Below are positions 8,923 through 18,601 of a stretch of DNA of 64,000 bases, piece by piece; positions within the stretch are counted from its first letter, which is position 1; every line of letters begins with the position of its first letter. The notes beneath the pieces are model-generated. The model searched no databases and was not told the origin of the DNA. It saw only the letters and a program-made list of their open reading frames with translations. The translations under genes were made by a program, and so were the position numbers. This DNA is from Lachnospiraceae bacterium (lineage in GTDB: Bacteria; Bacillota_A; Clostridia; Lachnospirales; Lachnospiraceae): assembly GCA_017416505.1 (NCBI GenBank), contig JAFQCI010000003.1, positions 1 to 64,000 of the forward strand. The letters run 5' to 3'.

Positions 8923-10107
8923 ATGAATCAGTTAATTTATTTAGACAATGCAGCGACCACAGCTTTACATCCGGAAGTTTTCCAGAGTATGCAGCCATAT
9001 TTCACAGAGTTATATGGAAATCCATCCAGCATTTATTCTTTTTCCGGCAAAGCAAAGAAAGCTGTAGAAGAAGCGAGAAGCGAAGTGGCTGCTTTTTTAG
9101 GTGCAAAGGAGAATGAAATTTATTTTACTGGTGGCGGAAGCGAATCGGATAACTGGGCAATTAAGGCTACAGCCTTTGCATATCGTAACAAGGGAAATCA
9201 TATTATTACTTCTAAAATAGAGCATCATGCAGTATTACACACCTGCGAGTACCTTGAGAAATTAGGGTTTGAGGTGAGTTATATCGATGTGGATGAAGAC
9301 GGTGTCATTAAGCTGGAGGATTTAAAGGCAGCCATTCGTCCTACCACAATCTTAATTTCCGTTATGTTTGCAAACAATGAAATCGGTACCATACAGCCAA
9401 TCAAGGAAATTGGAGAAATTGCAAAGGAACATAAAATTTTGTTCCATACCGATGCAGTACAGGCATACGGACATCTTCCAATCAACGTAAGTGAGTTGAA
9501 CATTGATATGTTAAGTGCAAGCGGACATAAGATTAACGGCCCTAAGGGTGTTGGTATCATGTATTTAAGGAATGGTGTAAGATTAGGTTCCTTCATTCAT
9601 GGTGGAGCACAGGAAAGAAACAGAAGGGCTGGTACTCATAATACTCCGGGAATCGTAGGTTTTGGAGCAGCAACGAAGCTTGCGAAGGAAACCATGGAAG
9701 AGAGAGCAGAATACGAAAAGAATTTAAGAGATTATCTGATGGATAGGGTGTTAAAGGAAATTCCTTATGTAAAATTAAATGGACATCCAACTTTGAGATT
9801 AACCAATAATGCCAATTTCAGTTTCCGTTTTGTAGAAGGGGAATCTTTATTGATTATGCTGGACCAAAAGGGAATTTGTGCTTCCAGTGGTTCTGCCTGC
9901 ACATCCGGCTCTTTGGACCCTTCCCATGTTCTTCTTGCCATTGGTTTACCTCACGAAATTGCACATGGTTCGTTAAGAATTACCTTATCAAAGGATACCA
10001 CAAAGGAAGAAATTGATTTTGTTGTGGAAGAATTAAAGAAGATTATAGAACGATTAAGAAGTATGTCACCATTATATGAAGACTTTATGAAAGAACAACA
10101 GTCATAA
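8923..10107 (+). CDS. nifS: Cysteine desulfurase, NifS/IscS family
   Basis: A 394-aa PLP enzyme that takes sulfur from cysteine and passes it as a persulfide. The start YLDNAATT, the PLP-binding lysine in SASGHKINGPKG and the mobile-loop catalytic Cys in ASSGSACTSGS are all present. An overlapping out-of-frame ATG at 8919 is not used; GAGGAAG fits 8923. The operon continues with a U-type scaffold, MnmA and an Rrf2 regulator, so the sulfur probably serves both Fe-S assembly and tRNA 2-thiolation. Confidence 0.95.
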   Translation: MNQLIYLDNAATTALHPEVFQSMQPYFTELYGNPSSIYSFSGKAKKAVEEARSEVAAFLGAKENEIYFTGGGSESDNWAIKATAFAYRNKGNHIITSKIEHHAVLHTCEYLEKLGFEVSYIDVDEDGVIKLEDLKAAIRPTTILISVMFANNEIGTIQPIKEIGEIAKEHKILFHTDAVQAYGHLPINVSELNIDMLSASGHKINGPKGVGIMYLRNGVRLGSFIHGGAQERNRRAGTHNTPGIVGFGAATKLAKETMEERAEYEKNLRDYLMDRVLKEIPYVKLNGHPTLRLTNNANFSFRFVEGESLLIMLDQKGICASSGSACTSGSLDPSHVLLAIGLPHEIAHGSLRITLSKDTTKEEIDFVVEELKKIIERLRSMSPLYEDFMKEQQS

Positions 10108-10154
10108 GATAGAAACAAGAACTGAAAAAAGTATAGAAAGAGCAGGTACAAGAT

Positions 10155-10601
10155 ATGTATAGTGAAAAAGTAATGGACCATTTTACCAATCCAAGAAATG
10201 TAGGGGAAATGGAAGACCCAAGTGGAGTAGGAACTGTAGGAAATGCTAAGTGTGGCGATATTATGAGAATGTATCTTGATATAGACGAAAACGGAGTGAT
10301 TCAAGAGGCAAAGTTTAAGACTTTTGGCTGTGGAGCAGCTATTGCTACCAGTAGTATGGCAACGGAATTAGTAAAGGGAAAAACCATTCAGCAGGCTTTA
10401 GAAGTTACCAATAAGGCAGTAATGGAAGCGTTAGACGGTCTTCCACCGGTAAAGGTGCATTGTTCTCTACTTGCAGAAGAGGCAATTCATGCAGCATTAT
10501 GGGATTATGCACAAAAGAATCATATTGAAATCCAGGGATTAAAACCACCGGTAGATGATATTGAGGAAACCGAAGCATATCACGAAATGGCTGAGGAGTA
10601 A
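10155..10601 (+). CDS. nifU: Fe-S cluster scaffold, NifU/IscU N-terminal type
   Basis: A 148-aa scaffold on which Fe-S clusters are built. The three ligand cysteines are in GNAKCGD, FGCGAA and [10 protein letters not shown], and the [17 protein letters not shown] start is typical. It has only the U domain plus a short acidic tail, not the longer three-domain NifU. Lying between nifS and mnmA fits a cooperative sulfur-transfer unit. Confidence 0.93.
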   Translation: MYSEKVMDHFTNPRNVGEMEDPSGVGTVGNAKCGDIMRMYLDIDENGVIQEAKFKTFGCGAAIATSSMATELVKGKTIQQALEVTNKAVMEALDGLPPVKVHCSLLAEEAIHAALWDYAQKNHIEIQGLKPPVDDIEETEAYHEMAEE

Positions 10602-10603
10602 GT

Positions 10604-11686
10604 ATGGATTATACAGTAAAAGAGAAGAAAAAAGTAGTGGTAGGTATGTCCGGAGGTGTAGATTCTTCTGTGGCAGCCTATTTGTTAAAGGAACAAGGAT
10701 ATGATGTCATCGGTGTTACGATGCAGATTTGGCAGAAGGAAACGGTGGAACATGATGGTGGCTGCTGTGGTCTTAGTGCGGTAGAGGATGCAAGAAGGGT
10801 TGCAGGTATGCTGGATATTCCTTTTTATGTAATGAATTTCAGGGATGTCTTTAAAGAGCAGGTCATTGATGACTTTATCAAAGAGTATTCTTCAGGAAAA
10901 ACACCAAACCCATGTATTCGTTGTAATCGTTATGTAAAATGGGAGGCATTGTTGGACCGTAGTCTTGAAATCGGAGCGGATTATATTGCTACCGGGCATT
11001 ATGCCAGAGTCCGTTCTTTGGACAATGGTCGTTATGCCATTTGTAAGTCTGCCACTGCCAGTAAAGACCAGACTTATGCCCTTTATAACCTGACTCAGGA
11101 ACAACTGAAACATACCTTAATGCCTGTGGGGGAATATGAAAAGGATGAAGTGCGAAAGATTGCACAAGAAATCGGTCTTTTCGTGGCATCCAAACCGGAC
11201 AGTCAGGAAATTTGTTTTGTTCCGGATAATAATTATGCAGGTTATATTGAAAGAGAAAGTAAAAAAACATTTCAACCTGGAAATTTTGTTGACCGGGAAG
11301 GAAATGTATTAGGAAAACATAAGGGTATTCACAGATATACCATCGGTCAAAGAAAAGGCTTGAATCTATCCTTTGGAAAGCCGGTGTTTGTCTGCGAAAT
11401 CAGACCGGAAACCAATGAAGTGGTATTAGGTGACAGTCAGGATGTTTTTACAAAGGAACTTATCTGTCATAATATTAACCATATGGGAATTGCTGATTTT
11501 AAAGAATGTGGTGAAATTTCAGCGAAGATACGATATGGACAACATGAAACCAAATGTCATGTGGAATATATAGACCAGGATACATTGAAATGTTTTTTTC
11601 ATGAGCAGGTACGGGCTGTCACTCCTGGACAGGCTGTGGTTTTTTATGATGGTGACGTAGTATTGGGTGGAGGAATCATAGGATGA
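10604..11686 (+). CDS. mnmA: tRNA-specific 2-thiouridylase MnmA
   Basis: A 360-aa enzyme that thiolates U34 of tRNAs for Lys, Glu and Gln, using a persulfide and ATP. The PP-loop is [12 protein letters not shown], the nucleophilic Cys of the family lies in [12 protein letters not shown], and the second catalytic Cys is in [10 protein letters not shown]. It starts 2 nt after nifU, and the neighbouring desulfurase is the likely sulfur donor. Full length. Confidence 0.96.
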   Translation: MDYTVKEKKKVVVGMSGGVDSSVAAYLLKEQGYDVIGVTMQIWQKETVEHDGGCCGLSAVEDARRVAGMLDIPFYVMNFRDVFKEQVIDDFIKEYSSGKTPNPCIRCNRYVKWEALLDRSLEIGADYIATGHYARVRSLDNGRYAICKSATASKDQTYALYNLTQEQLKHTLMPVGEYEKDEVRKIAQEIGLFVASKPDSQEICFVPDNNYAGYIERESKKTFQPGNFVDREGNVLGKHKGIHRYTIGQRKGLNLSFGKPVFVCEIRPETNEVVLGDSQDVFTKELICHNINHMGIADFKECGEISAKIRYGQHETKCHVEYIDQDTLKCFFHEQVRAVTPGQAVVFYDGDVVLGGGIIG

Positions 11687-12108
11687 AGATATCGACAAAG
11701 GGAAGGTATGCGTTACGTTTGATGCTGGATTTGGCTCAAAATGATAAGCAGGAACCCATTAGTATTAAAGATATTGCGGCAAGACAACAGATATCCGATA
11801 AATATCTGGAACAGATTATATCTATTTTGAATAAAGCAGGGTATGTTAAGAGTATACGAGGCCCTCAAGGAGGATATTACTTAGCAAAAGAGCCTTCTGC
11901 CTATACGGTAGGTATGATTTTAAGGCTGACGGAAGGAAGTTTGGCTCCGGTTTCCTGTCTGGAGGATGAAAACAATGGCTGTGAAAGACAGACAGACTGC
12001 GTTACCTGGATTCTTTGGGGAAAAATAAATGAGGCAGTAAACAATGTAGTGGATAGTATTACATTGGCAGATTTATTGGAATGGAAGAATCAGAAGCCAA
12101 ACGGATAG
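11683..12108 (+). CDS. Rrf2-family transcriptional regulator (IscR-like)
   Basis: A 141-aa winged-helix regulator starting [18 protein letters not shown]. Cysteines in [18 protein letters not shown] give three conserved ligand positions, as in Fe-S-binding IscR, so it probably senses cluster status and controls the upstream nifS promoter. The start overlaps the mnmA stop by 4 nt (ATGA). Its place at the 3' end of the operon is less usual than the common first position. Confidence 0.92.
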   Translation: MKISTKGRYALRLMLDLAQNDKQEPISIKDIAARQQISDKYLEQIISILNKAGYVKSIRGPQGGYYLAKEPSAYTVGMILRLTEGSLAPVSCLEDENNGCERQTDCVTWILWGKINEAVNNVVDSITLADLLEWKNQKPNG

Positions 12109-12175
12109 CAGGAAAAAGGATGTTGGCAGTGCTTGGAATGTTTACTACAAGGCATGAAAAGGAAGGAATGAGCGG

Positions 12176-12718
12176 ATGGTAGATTATAAGGCATTAGAGG
12201 AAAATATCTGCGATACCATAAAAGAGTGGCAGATGAAAATAGGTTATCGCAGGGAGAAAATGCAGTTATATTATAAAGACAGCTCTCTTTGTTCCTTGCT
12301 GGATATAGATTTATCTTTGACGGGAGCAGCACTTTTAAAGCTATTATCCGGATTTTCAAAGTATAGTGAAAGTCGATTAGGGGAATGCCGTTTTTCTTAT
12401 CAGGGCAGCCGGTTCTGTGTTGAGGTGCCGGAGCAGGGAACTTTATTTGTGAAAGAAAATAAAAAAGATTCGGCATTTTTAAGGGAGTTTATTGATATTG
12501 TCAGAAAAAAGGGGGTTACTCCGGAAGAGATAAAAGGAGTTTTTTCTTCTTATTCTGAGGATTTTGTGTGCGAAGATAAAAGAGAAGAAGATTTGGGATA
12601 CGTGTTTTTTTTCCAAGATGATTCTATTGATAAATATGTGTATTGCATTGAATGGGACGAGTTTGGTACCACCTATCATCGTTTTACCAAGAAAGACTAT
12701 GAAAATCTAGTTGCGTAG
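12176..12718 (+). CDS. Hypothetical protein (resembles DUF3877)
   Basis: A 180-aa soluble protein without signal peptide or membrane helices. From memory it resembles DUF3877, a Lachnospiraceae family of unknown function; this is unverified. It has a helical N-terminal half and a beta-rich C-terminal part with aromatic residues (DEFGTTYHRFTKKDY). It lies 67 nt after the Rrf2 gene in the same direction and may share its transcript. Confidence 0.7.
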   Translation: MVDYKALEENICDTIKEWQMKIGYRREKMQLYYKDSSLCSLLDIDLSLTGAALLKLLSGFSKYSESRLGECRFSYQGSRFCVEVPEQGTLFVKENKKDSAFLREFIDIVRKKGVTPEEIKGVFSSYSEDFVCEDKREEDLGYVFFFQDDSIDKYVYCIEWDEFGTTYHRFTKKDYENLVA

Positions 12719-12868
12719 TGGAAGAAGATATAATATAATATAGATAAATGCGAGTCAGGAATGTGCAAAGAAATGTGAGAGCGGTATGGCATATTCTTAA
12801 AATAAAGTGGCATCTCCTGAATGAACGGGTTTCACTATAAGTAAATACTGGAAAAGGAATGGGATAGT

Positions 12869-13891
12869 ATGGTAAAAAAAGTCATTGAATTAGATGAATT
12901 TAAGGCTGGTATGGTTAGTGATGAGGATATTTATTCCAAGGGTGGAATGAAGTTAATTCTGGCGGATACAGAATTAGATGATAGAATGATTCATCTGCTT
13001 AAGATAAGCGGTGTTAAAAAGATTCGTGTAAAGTATTATGAACAGTTTCCAGAGGATATGGTAACATTTTTACATATGAGAAGAGATTTTCAAGAGGTAG
13101 TGGAAAAATTCTCAATGTTCCATGTTTCCATCGATATTAAAAAGTTTTTAAGACGATGTGATGAGTTGCTTTTATCTGAGGAAGAAAATTATGTTATATT
13201 TGAAGCCTTAAAGCAGTTAAAAGAGGATTCTTATGTAAATTATATGCATTCCATTGGTGTTTCTGTACTTAGTTATTTTATGGGTGTCTGGTGTAACATG
13301 GACCAGTATAAGATAGATTTATTAGGTGCCTGTGGATTGGTACATGATATTGGAAAGTGTGAAATTCCACCGGAACTACTAAATAAAAAAGAAACCATTA
13401 CATCAACAGAGCGTTCTACTTTACATAGACATACTGTGATTGGTCATCGATTCATGTCGAAACTTCATGTACCGAAGGAAGTGGAAGTAGTCGTAATGGA
13501 ACATCATGAAAGAGGAGATGGTTCCGGGTATCCTATGGGATTTAAACTCCCTCAGATTAGTGATTTTGCAAGAATCGTAGGAATTGTAGATGTTTATGAA
13601 GCTATGGTTTCTGACCGTCCATATCGTGGGGAATTTTGCCCATTTGAAGTAGTACGGTTTATGGAAGCAGAAGGAGAACATAAATTTGATTCTACTTATT
13701 TAAGTATCTTTTTATCAAAGTTATTAGAAGCATACATTCATGCCAAAGTACGTTTGAGTGATGGTAGTGAAGGTGAGATTATGGTGATAAATAAAAGTTA
13801 TTTATCCAAACCGATTGTTAAGATTTTGGGAAGAAATGTGGATTTGTCACTGAAAAAAGATGTAGAAGTTGTCAAAGTTATATCTGTATAA
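12869..13891 (+). CDS. HD-GYP domain phosphodiesterase
   Basis: A 340-aa protein with an N-terminal region of about 110 residues (DUF3391-like position) and an HD-GYP domain. The metal-binding HD is in LVHDIGKCEIPPELL, a later His in LHRHTVIGHRF, and the full signature HHERGDGSGYP is intact. Such enzymes cleave cyclic di-GMP or related dinucleotides. No receiver or membrane domain is seen, so the input is unknown. ATG after AAAGGAATGGGA. Confidence 0.93.
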   Translation: MVKKVIELDEFKAGMVSDEDIYSKGGMKLILADTELDDRMIHLLKISGVKKIRVKYYEQFPEDMVTFLHMRRDFQEVVEKFSMFHVSIDIKKFLRRCDELLLSEEENYVIFEALKQLKEDSYVNYMHSIGVSVLSYFMGVWCNMDQYKIDLLGACGLVHDIGKCEIPPELLNKKETITSTERSTLHRHTVIGHRFMSKLHVPKEVEVVVMEHHERGDGSGYPMGFKLPQISDFARIVGIVDVYEAMVSDRPYRGEFCPFEVVRFMEAEGEHKFDSTYLSIFLSKLLEAYIHAKVRLSDGSEGEIMVINKSYLSKPIVKILGRNVDLSLKKDVEVVKVISV

Positions 13892-13961
13892 AGAAATGAA
13901 ATATGGTAGAGACGGAAGGATGCTCTGCCACGTCTCGTATAGAATAAAAGAATAGGGGAAG

Positions 13962-13996
13962 AATAAAGGAGGAAAACAGTCCTCCTTTATTCTTTA
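13962..13996 (+). terminator. Intrinsic terminator of the HD-GYP gene
   Basis: Perfect 12-bp stem AATAAAGGAGGA/TCCTCCTTTATT with loop AAACAG, then a T-rich tail. Confidence 0.85.
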
Positions 13997-14066
13997 TCAT
14001 AAATCAAAATAAGAAATGGTAGGTGTGGTATTTTGATGCCACTCATAAAAAGGAGGATATATACAA

Positions 14067-14999
14067 ATGAAGAAAATAGCAAAAAGTTTAACTGAGTTGA
14101 TTGGGAACACTCCTTTGCTGGAGCTTTCAAATTATGAAGAAAAACACGCTTTAGAGGCGAAACTTATTGCGAAGCTGGAATATTTTAATCCATTGGGAAG
14201 TGCGAAGGACAGGGTTGCTTACGCTATGATTGAAGCAGGGATAAAAAATGGGGAAATTAATCAGGATACAGTTATTATTGAGCCTACCAGCGGAAATACA
14301 GGAATTGGACTGGCATTTGTGGCAGCTGCAAAGGGTTTACATTTGATTCTTACTATGCCGGATACCATGAGTATGGAACGAAGAAGAATTGTTGCGGCAT
14401 TGGGTGCAGAAGTTGTGCTTACTCCGGGAAAAGAAGGAATGCAGGGAGCCATTAAAAAGGCACAGGAATTAAAAGAAGAATACGGAAATGCTGTAATACC
14501 GCAGCAGTTTGAAAATGACGCCAATCCGGCAGCACATAAGGAAACGACAGCACAGGAAATTTGGAGAGATACGGAAGGCAATGTAGATATTTTTGTAGCG
14601 ACTGCCGGAACCGGAGGAACCATAAGTGGAACGGGAGCCGCATTAAAAGAGAAAACCCCGGATATTAAGATTGTAGCCGTAGAACCTGCAGGTTCTCCAG
14701 TGCTTTCCGGTGGTAAGGCAGGCTCACATAAAATTCAGGGAATTGGCGCAGGTTTTATTCCTAAGGTAATGGATTTAAGTGTAGTGGATGAAATCATACC
14801 GGTAGAAGATGAAGCAGCTATGGAAGCAGCAAGAGAAGTTGCAAAAACAGACGGGGTATTAGTAGGAATTTCGTCGGGAGCGGCACTACATGCAGCAACA
14901 CAGCTTGCAAAAAGAGAAGAAAATAAAGGAAAACGTATCGTTGTATTATTACCGGATACCGGAGAACGGTATCTTTCTACGGAATTGTTTGAGGTGTAA
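14067..14999 (+). CDS. cysK: Cysteine synthase A (O-acetylserine sulfhydrylase)
   Basis: A 310-aa PLP enzyme that makes cysteine from O-acetylserine and sulfide. The PLP lysine is in NPLGSAKDRVA, the substrate loop is EPTSGNTGIGLAF and the phosphate-binding loop is TAGTGGTISG. Full length, with a strong AGGAGG site. The trxB gene follows 3 nt after the stop, linking cysteine supply to thiol redox control. Confidence 0.95.
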   Translation: MKKIAKSLTELIGNTPLLELSNYEEKHALEAKLIAKLEYFNPLGSAKDRVAYAMIEAGIKNGEINQDTVIIEPTSGNTGIGLAFVAAAKGLHLILTMPDTMSMERRRIVAALGAEVVLTPGKEGMQGAIKKAQELKEEYGNAVIPQQFENDANPAAHKETTAQEIWRDTEGNVDIFVATAGTGGTISGTGAALKEKTPDIKIVAVEPAGSPVLSGGKAGSHKIQGIGAGFIPKVMDLSVVDEIIPVEDEAAMEAAREVAKTDGVLVGISSGAALHAATQLAKREENKGKRIVVLLPDTGERYLSTELFEV

Positions 15000-15002
15000 T
15001 CT

Positions 15003-15923
15003 ATGTTTGATATTGTGATTATTGGAAGTGGACCGGCAGGGCTGACCGCAGCAATTTATGCGAAACGGGCAATGCTTAAGGTTTTGGTAATTGAAAAACA
15101 AGGTTTCGGGGGAGGACAGATTGTTTCTACGGATAAGGTAGACAATTATCCGGGGTTGCCACAGATAAGCGGATTCGATTTGGCTTTGTCCTTCTGTGAA
15201 CACGCAGAAAAATTAGGGGTTGAGATTGAGTCAAAAGAAGTAATAGAAATTCAGGACAAGCAGGATTTAAAAGAGGTGGTTCTTTCTGATGGAAGAAGGT
15301 TGCAAACAAAAAATGTATTAATCGCAACTGGAGCAAAGCATAGAAAATTAGGGGTTCCAGGAGAAGATACATTTTCTACTGCAGGGGTTTCTTATTGTGC
15401 AACCTGCGATGGTAATTTTTATAAAGATAAAGAAGTGGCAGTAGTAGGTGGTGGAGATACTGCGTTAGGGGATGCCTTATACTTATCGAATCTATGTAAA
15501 AAAGTGCATTTGATTCATAGAAGAGATTCCTTCCGAGGCTCAAAAACTGCGCAGGAAGAAGTGAGAAAAAAGGAAAATATCAGTTTACATCTTTCTTGTG
15601 AAGTAAGTGAAATCATAGGGGAGCAGGCGGTGGAGAAAATTCGTATCAAGAATACAGAATCTTCGGAAGTATATGATATCCCTGTTTCCGGTGTGTTTGT
15701 TGCAGTTGGAATGCAGCCCGTAACGGAATTTGTAAAAGACCTCGTAGAACTGGATGCCGGAGGATATATTATTGCGGGTGAAGAGGGTATCACCAGCAGA
15801 GAAGGAGTATATGTGGCTGGAGACGTAAGAACGAAAGCATTACGCCAGATTGTAACAGCTGTTTCCGATGGAGCCAATGTAATCCATCATATAACGGAGT
15901 CTTCCTATAATTCCAAGCATTGA
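15003..15923 (+). CDS. trxB: Thioredoxin reductase
   Basis: A 306-aa flavoenzyme that reduces thioredoxin with NADPH. The N-terminal FAD loop is GSGPAGLTAAIYAKRA, the redox-active pair is CATCDG, the NADPH loop is VGGGDTALGD, and the C-terminal FAD segment is YVAGDVRTK. It is translated from a GAGGTG site inside the cysK end. Full length. A bidirectional terminator closes the operon. Confidence 0.95.
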   Translation: MFDIVIIGSGPAGLTAAIYAKRAMLKVLVIEKQGFGGGQIVSTDKVDNYPGLPQISGFDLALSFCEHAEKLGVEIESKEVIEIQDKQDLKEVVLSDGRRLQTKNVLIATGAKHRKLGVPGEDTFSTAGVSYCATCDGNFYKDKEVAVVGGGDTALGDALYLSNLCKKVHLIHRRDSFRGSKTAQEEVRKKENISLHLSCEVSEIIGEQAVEKIRIKNTESSEVYDIPVSGVFVAVGMQPVTEFVKDLVELDAGGYIIAGEEGITSREGVYVAGDVRTKALRQIVTAVSDGANVIHHITESSYNSKH

Positions 15924-15964
15924 AGGACTTTGTGAGATAGAAAGAAAAACTGAAGGATTGAAAT

Positions 15965-16004
15965 AAAAAAGACCAATTTAGCCATGAGCCAAATTGGTCT
16001 TTTT
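15965..16004. terminator. Bidirectional terminator between trxB and the lipoprotein gene
   Basis: AAAGACCAATTTAGC and GAGCCAAATTGGTCTTT form a long stem with A-run and T-run on opposite sides, between convergent genes. Confidence 0.85.
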
Positions 16005-16035
16005 CGTGAAGCAAAGAATTGCTTATAAGTTTCAA

Positions 16036-16728
16036 TTATTTTAAAGTGATGCTTGAAAGAACATTATCCATTTCTGCTGATAATGCATCAAAATCATCGC
16101 CAAGGCAAGTTAATTGAGCAATATAAGTCTTTGTTCCATTTACGAAAATTGCTTGCTTGATGTAAGCTGTGTAACCAGTTACACCTTGAGCTTCAATCAT
16201 CTTAGTAACATCAAGAGTGAAAACCATTGCAGTACCGCAAGCAGTATCAAAAGTACTTTGTTCTACAAGAGTAGCATCAAAGCTTTCTTCGTATGTTTGG
16301 ATGAAAAGGTCTGCTGAACTTTGTAATTCTTCGTCTGATACTTCTGTACCAACATCAGTAACCTGAACAATAAAGTTGTTTCCGAAGTTTTCAGTAGCAG
16401 AAGGAAGTAAATAGTATAATGTTGAATCTTCAATACTGCTGGAGTCTAAAGTCCAGTCTTCTTTTACTGTAAAGGAAATATCAGCTAATGAAGCAGAACC
16501 ATTGTCATCAGAGTTACCTTCTTCAGAACTTGCATCTTTGGAAGAAGTATCTTCTGTATCCTCTGTATCCTCTGTATCCTCGGTATCTTCAGTATCTTTA
16601 TCCTCTGTCTTTTCTACCTTAGTGTCTTTTTCAGTTGTCTTCTTGTCATCGCTATCACCACAAGCTGTAAAGCTGAATAGTAATAAAAGAAGGGTTAATA
16701 AGTAAGTTAGTTTCATTGTCTTTTTCAT
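16036..16728 (-). CDS. Secreted lipoprotein with Thr-Glu-Asp repeats
   Basis: A 230-aa lipoprotein. The signal peptide ends at lipobox F-T-A-C near residue 22. It is followed by a Lys/Asp/Glu linker that includes five tandem T-E-D units, encoded by a 9-nt repeat at about 16556-16600, and then by a folded domain of about 140 residues with no family I can name. The acidic tether probably spans the cell wall, and the repeat copy number could vary by slippage without breaking the frame. Clear AAAGGAGAG ribosome site on the minus strand. Confidence 0.85.
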   Translation of the reverse strand: MKKTMKLTYLLTLLLLLFSFTACGDSDDKKTTEKDTKVEKTEDKDTEDTEDTEDTEDTEDTSSKDASSEEGNSDDNGSASLADISFTVKEDWTLDSSSIEDSTLYYLLPSATENFGNNFIVQVTDVGTEVSDEELQSSADLFIQTYEESFDATLVEQSTFDTACGTAMVFTLDVTKMIEAQGVTGYTAYIKQAIFVNGTKTYIAQLTCLGDDFDALSAEMDNVLSSITLK

Positions 16729-16758
16729 TTTTTTCTCTCCTTTCGAAACATGAGTCCT

Positions 16759-16787
16759 ATTCTAATACATTTTTAGCCGGATTGCAA
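16759..16787 (-). promoter_or_regulatory. Promoter of the TED-repeat lipoprotein gene
   Basis: On the minus strand TTGCAA (16787-16782), 17-nt spacer, TAGAAT (16764-16759), 31 bases before the start codon. Confidence 0.6.
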
Positions 16788-16841
16788 GAAAAATTATTAA
16801 AAATATGAATAAAATCATGAAAAGGGGGTAAAAACTCTTGG

Positions 16842-16975
16842 GTTACTGTTCATCTAAACAGTAACAATTCGCAGGCTCATTTAGAGTTTTGCTTCGCAAA
16901 AGGAGCCTGCGAACACCTGACTCATATTTTTACGCACCAAAACAGCAAGTGTTTTGGTGCTGTCTGTACAGTAAC
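16842..16975 (-). repeat. Dispersed repeat family A, copy 3 (inverted)
   Basis: Reverse-complement copy of the elements at 1-140 and 8644-8785. It keeps the CACCAAAACA hairpin, the GCAGGCTC arms and both GTTAC ends; the outer arm is shortened (GTTACTGTTCATCTAAACAGTAAC). The 180 bases that follow, up to rarA, show nothing recognisable. Confidence 0.87.
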
Positions 16976-17157
16976 CAGTAATGCTCTTATTGATAAAATG
17001 GTTCTTTTTTATTTGCAACCAGATAAGAAATGTTATATACTTGTTCATAAAGCAGAGAAGTTGATGGAAAATGAGGTAAAAGGCATTTTGCCACAGGATA
17101 CTATGGATTGCTATATATTTTATGTTCCTGGTATCATTTATATAGAAAGGACAGAAC

Positions 17158-18477
17158 ATGGATTTATTTGAATACATGAGAGAACAGAATAAAGAAAAAG
17201 AATCTCCCCTTGCATCCAGAATGCGTCCTAAAACTTTGGAGGAAGTGGTGGGACAATCCCATATTATTGGAAAAGATAAGTTATTATATCGTGCCATCGT
17301 AGCGGATAAACTAAGTTCTATTATTTTATATGGGCCGCCGGGAACGGGGAAAACTACTCTGGCAAAGGTGATTGCGGGAACTACCAGTGCGAATTTTGTA
17401 CCTTTGAATGCTACGACTTCCGGCAAGAAAGATATGGAAGAAGTAGTAACAGAGGCAAAGAAGAATTTTGGGGCATACGGAAAAAAGACCATTTTGTTTG
17501 TAGATGAGATTCATCGCTTTAATAAGGCACAACAGGATTATTTATTGCCTTTTGTGGAGGATGGAACAGTGGTTTTAATCGGAGCCACTACAGAAAATCC
17601 ATTTTTTGAGGTTAATAAGGCATTGCTTTCCCGTTCTAATATTTTCCGTTTGGAACCCCTTACGAAAGAGGATTTAAAAACATTGATTCAAAGAGCGGTT
17701 TCTGACCCGGAAAGGGGAATGGGGGCATATGGTGCCAAGATAACAGAAGAGGCTTTGGAATTTTTGGCAGATGCTGCCGGTGGAGATGCCAGAAATGCTT
17801 TGAATGCAGTAGAATTAGCAGTTTTAACAACCCAGAGAAACGAAGAAGGAATCCTTCTTTTAGACCTTTCGGTTATGGAAGAATGTATTCAAAGAAGGGC
17901 ATTAAAGTATGACAAAGACGGAGACAACCATTATGATACGGTTTCAGCATTTATAAAAAGTATGAGAGGCTCTGACCCGGATGCAGCGGTTTATTATCTG
18001 GCAAGGATGTTAGAAGCAGGAGAAAGCATTGAATTTATTGCCAGAAGAATTATGATTTCCGCCTGTGAAGATGTGGGACTTGCAGATTCTAATGCCATTA
18101 ATGTAGCGGTTTCCTGTGCCAATGCAGTAGAACGGATTGGAATGCCGGAGGCACAGATTATACTAGCCCATGCGGTGCTTTACATTGCCACTGCGCCCAA
18201 AAGTAATACTTCATGTATGGCAATCGAAAATGCCATGGAGGCAGTTCGAAAGAAACCTTTAGGACAGGTGCCACCACATTTAAGAGATGCCCATTATTCC
18301 GGTTCCAAGGAATTAGGGCATACAGGTTATCTATATCCCCATGTATATGCAAATCATTATGTGGAACAACAATATCTTCCAGATGTTCTGGTAGGGGAAC
18401 AATTCTATTTCCCAACAGAGCAAGGAAAAGAACAAGAAATAAAAGAGCGCCTGGAATATTTAAAGGGGAATGAGTAA
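17158..18477 (+). CDS. rarA: Replication-associated recombination protein A (RarA/MgsA)
   Basis: A 439-aa AAA+ ATPase acting at stalled replication forks. Walker A is GPPGTGKTTLA, Walker B is LFVDEIHRF, sensor 1 is GATTENPFF and the arginine-finger region is ALLSRSNIF. The C-terminal tetramerisation domain (SNTSCMAIENAMEAV, LRDAHYSGSKELGHTGYLYPH) is complete. Normal length; ATG after GAAAGGACA. Confidence 0.95.
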   Translation: MDLFEYMREQNKEKESPLASRMRPKTLEEVVGQSHIIGKDKLLYRAIVADKLSSIILYGPPGTGKTTLAKVIAGTTSANFVPLNATTSGKKDMEEVVTEAKKNFGAYGKKTILFVDEIHRFNKAQQDYLLPFVEDGTVVLIGATTENPFFEVNKALLSRSNIFRLEPLTKEDLKTLIQRAVSDPERGMGAYGAKITEEALEFLADAAGGDARNALNAVELAVLTTQRNEEGILLLDLSVMEECIQRRALKYDKDGDNHYDTVSAFIKSMRGSDPDAAVYYLARMLEAGESIEFIARRIMISACEDVGLADSNAINVAVSCANAVERIGMPEAQIILAHAVLYIATAPKSNTSCMAIENAMEAVRKKPLGQVPPHLRDAHYSGSKELGHTGYLYPHVYANHYVEQQYLPDVLVGEQFYFPTEQGKEQEIKERLEYLKGNE

Positions 18478-18486
18478 AATGAAAAT

Positions 18487-18551
18487 AGGCAGTTGCGAAA
18501 CGATAGAAGGCTTGTATCACTCTATAAAATATTTTAGTTTCGCAACTGCCT
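18487..18551. mobile_element. MITE family B, short internally deleted copy
   Basis: 65 bp with perfect 15-bp terminal inverted repeats AGGCAGTTGCGAAAC/GTTTCGCAACTGCCT. It is flanked by the exact direct repeat AAAATGAAAA at 18476-18485 and 18553-18562. It lies 9 bases after the rarA stop and may serve as a transcript hairpin. Confidence 0.8.
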
Positions 18552-18601
18552 GAAAATGAAAACGAAGGAAGGAGTAATTACCGACAGAGGTAGTGAATGT
18601 T

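Noticed and set aside
16502..16705. 67-aa Ser/Val-rich ORF on the plus strand
   Set aside because: It is the antisense shadow of the Thr-Glu-Asp repeats of the lipoprotein gene.
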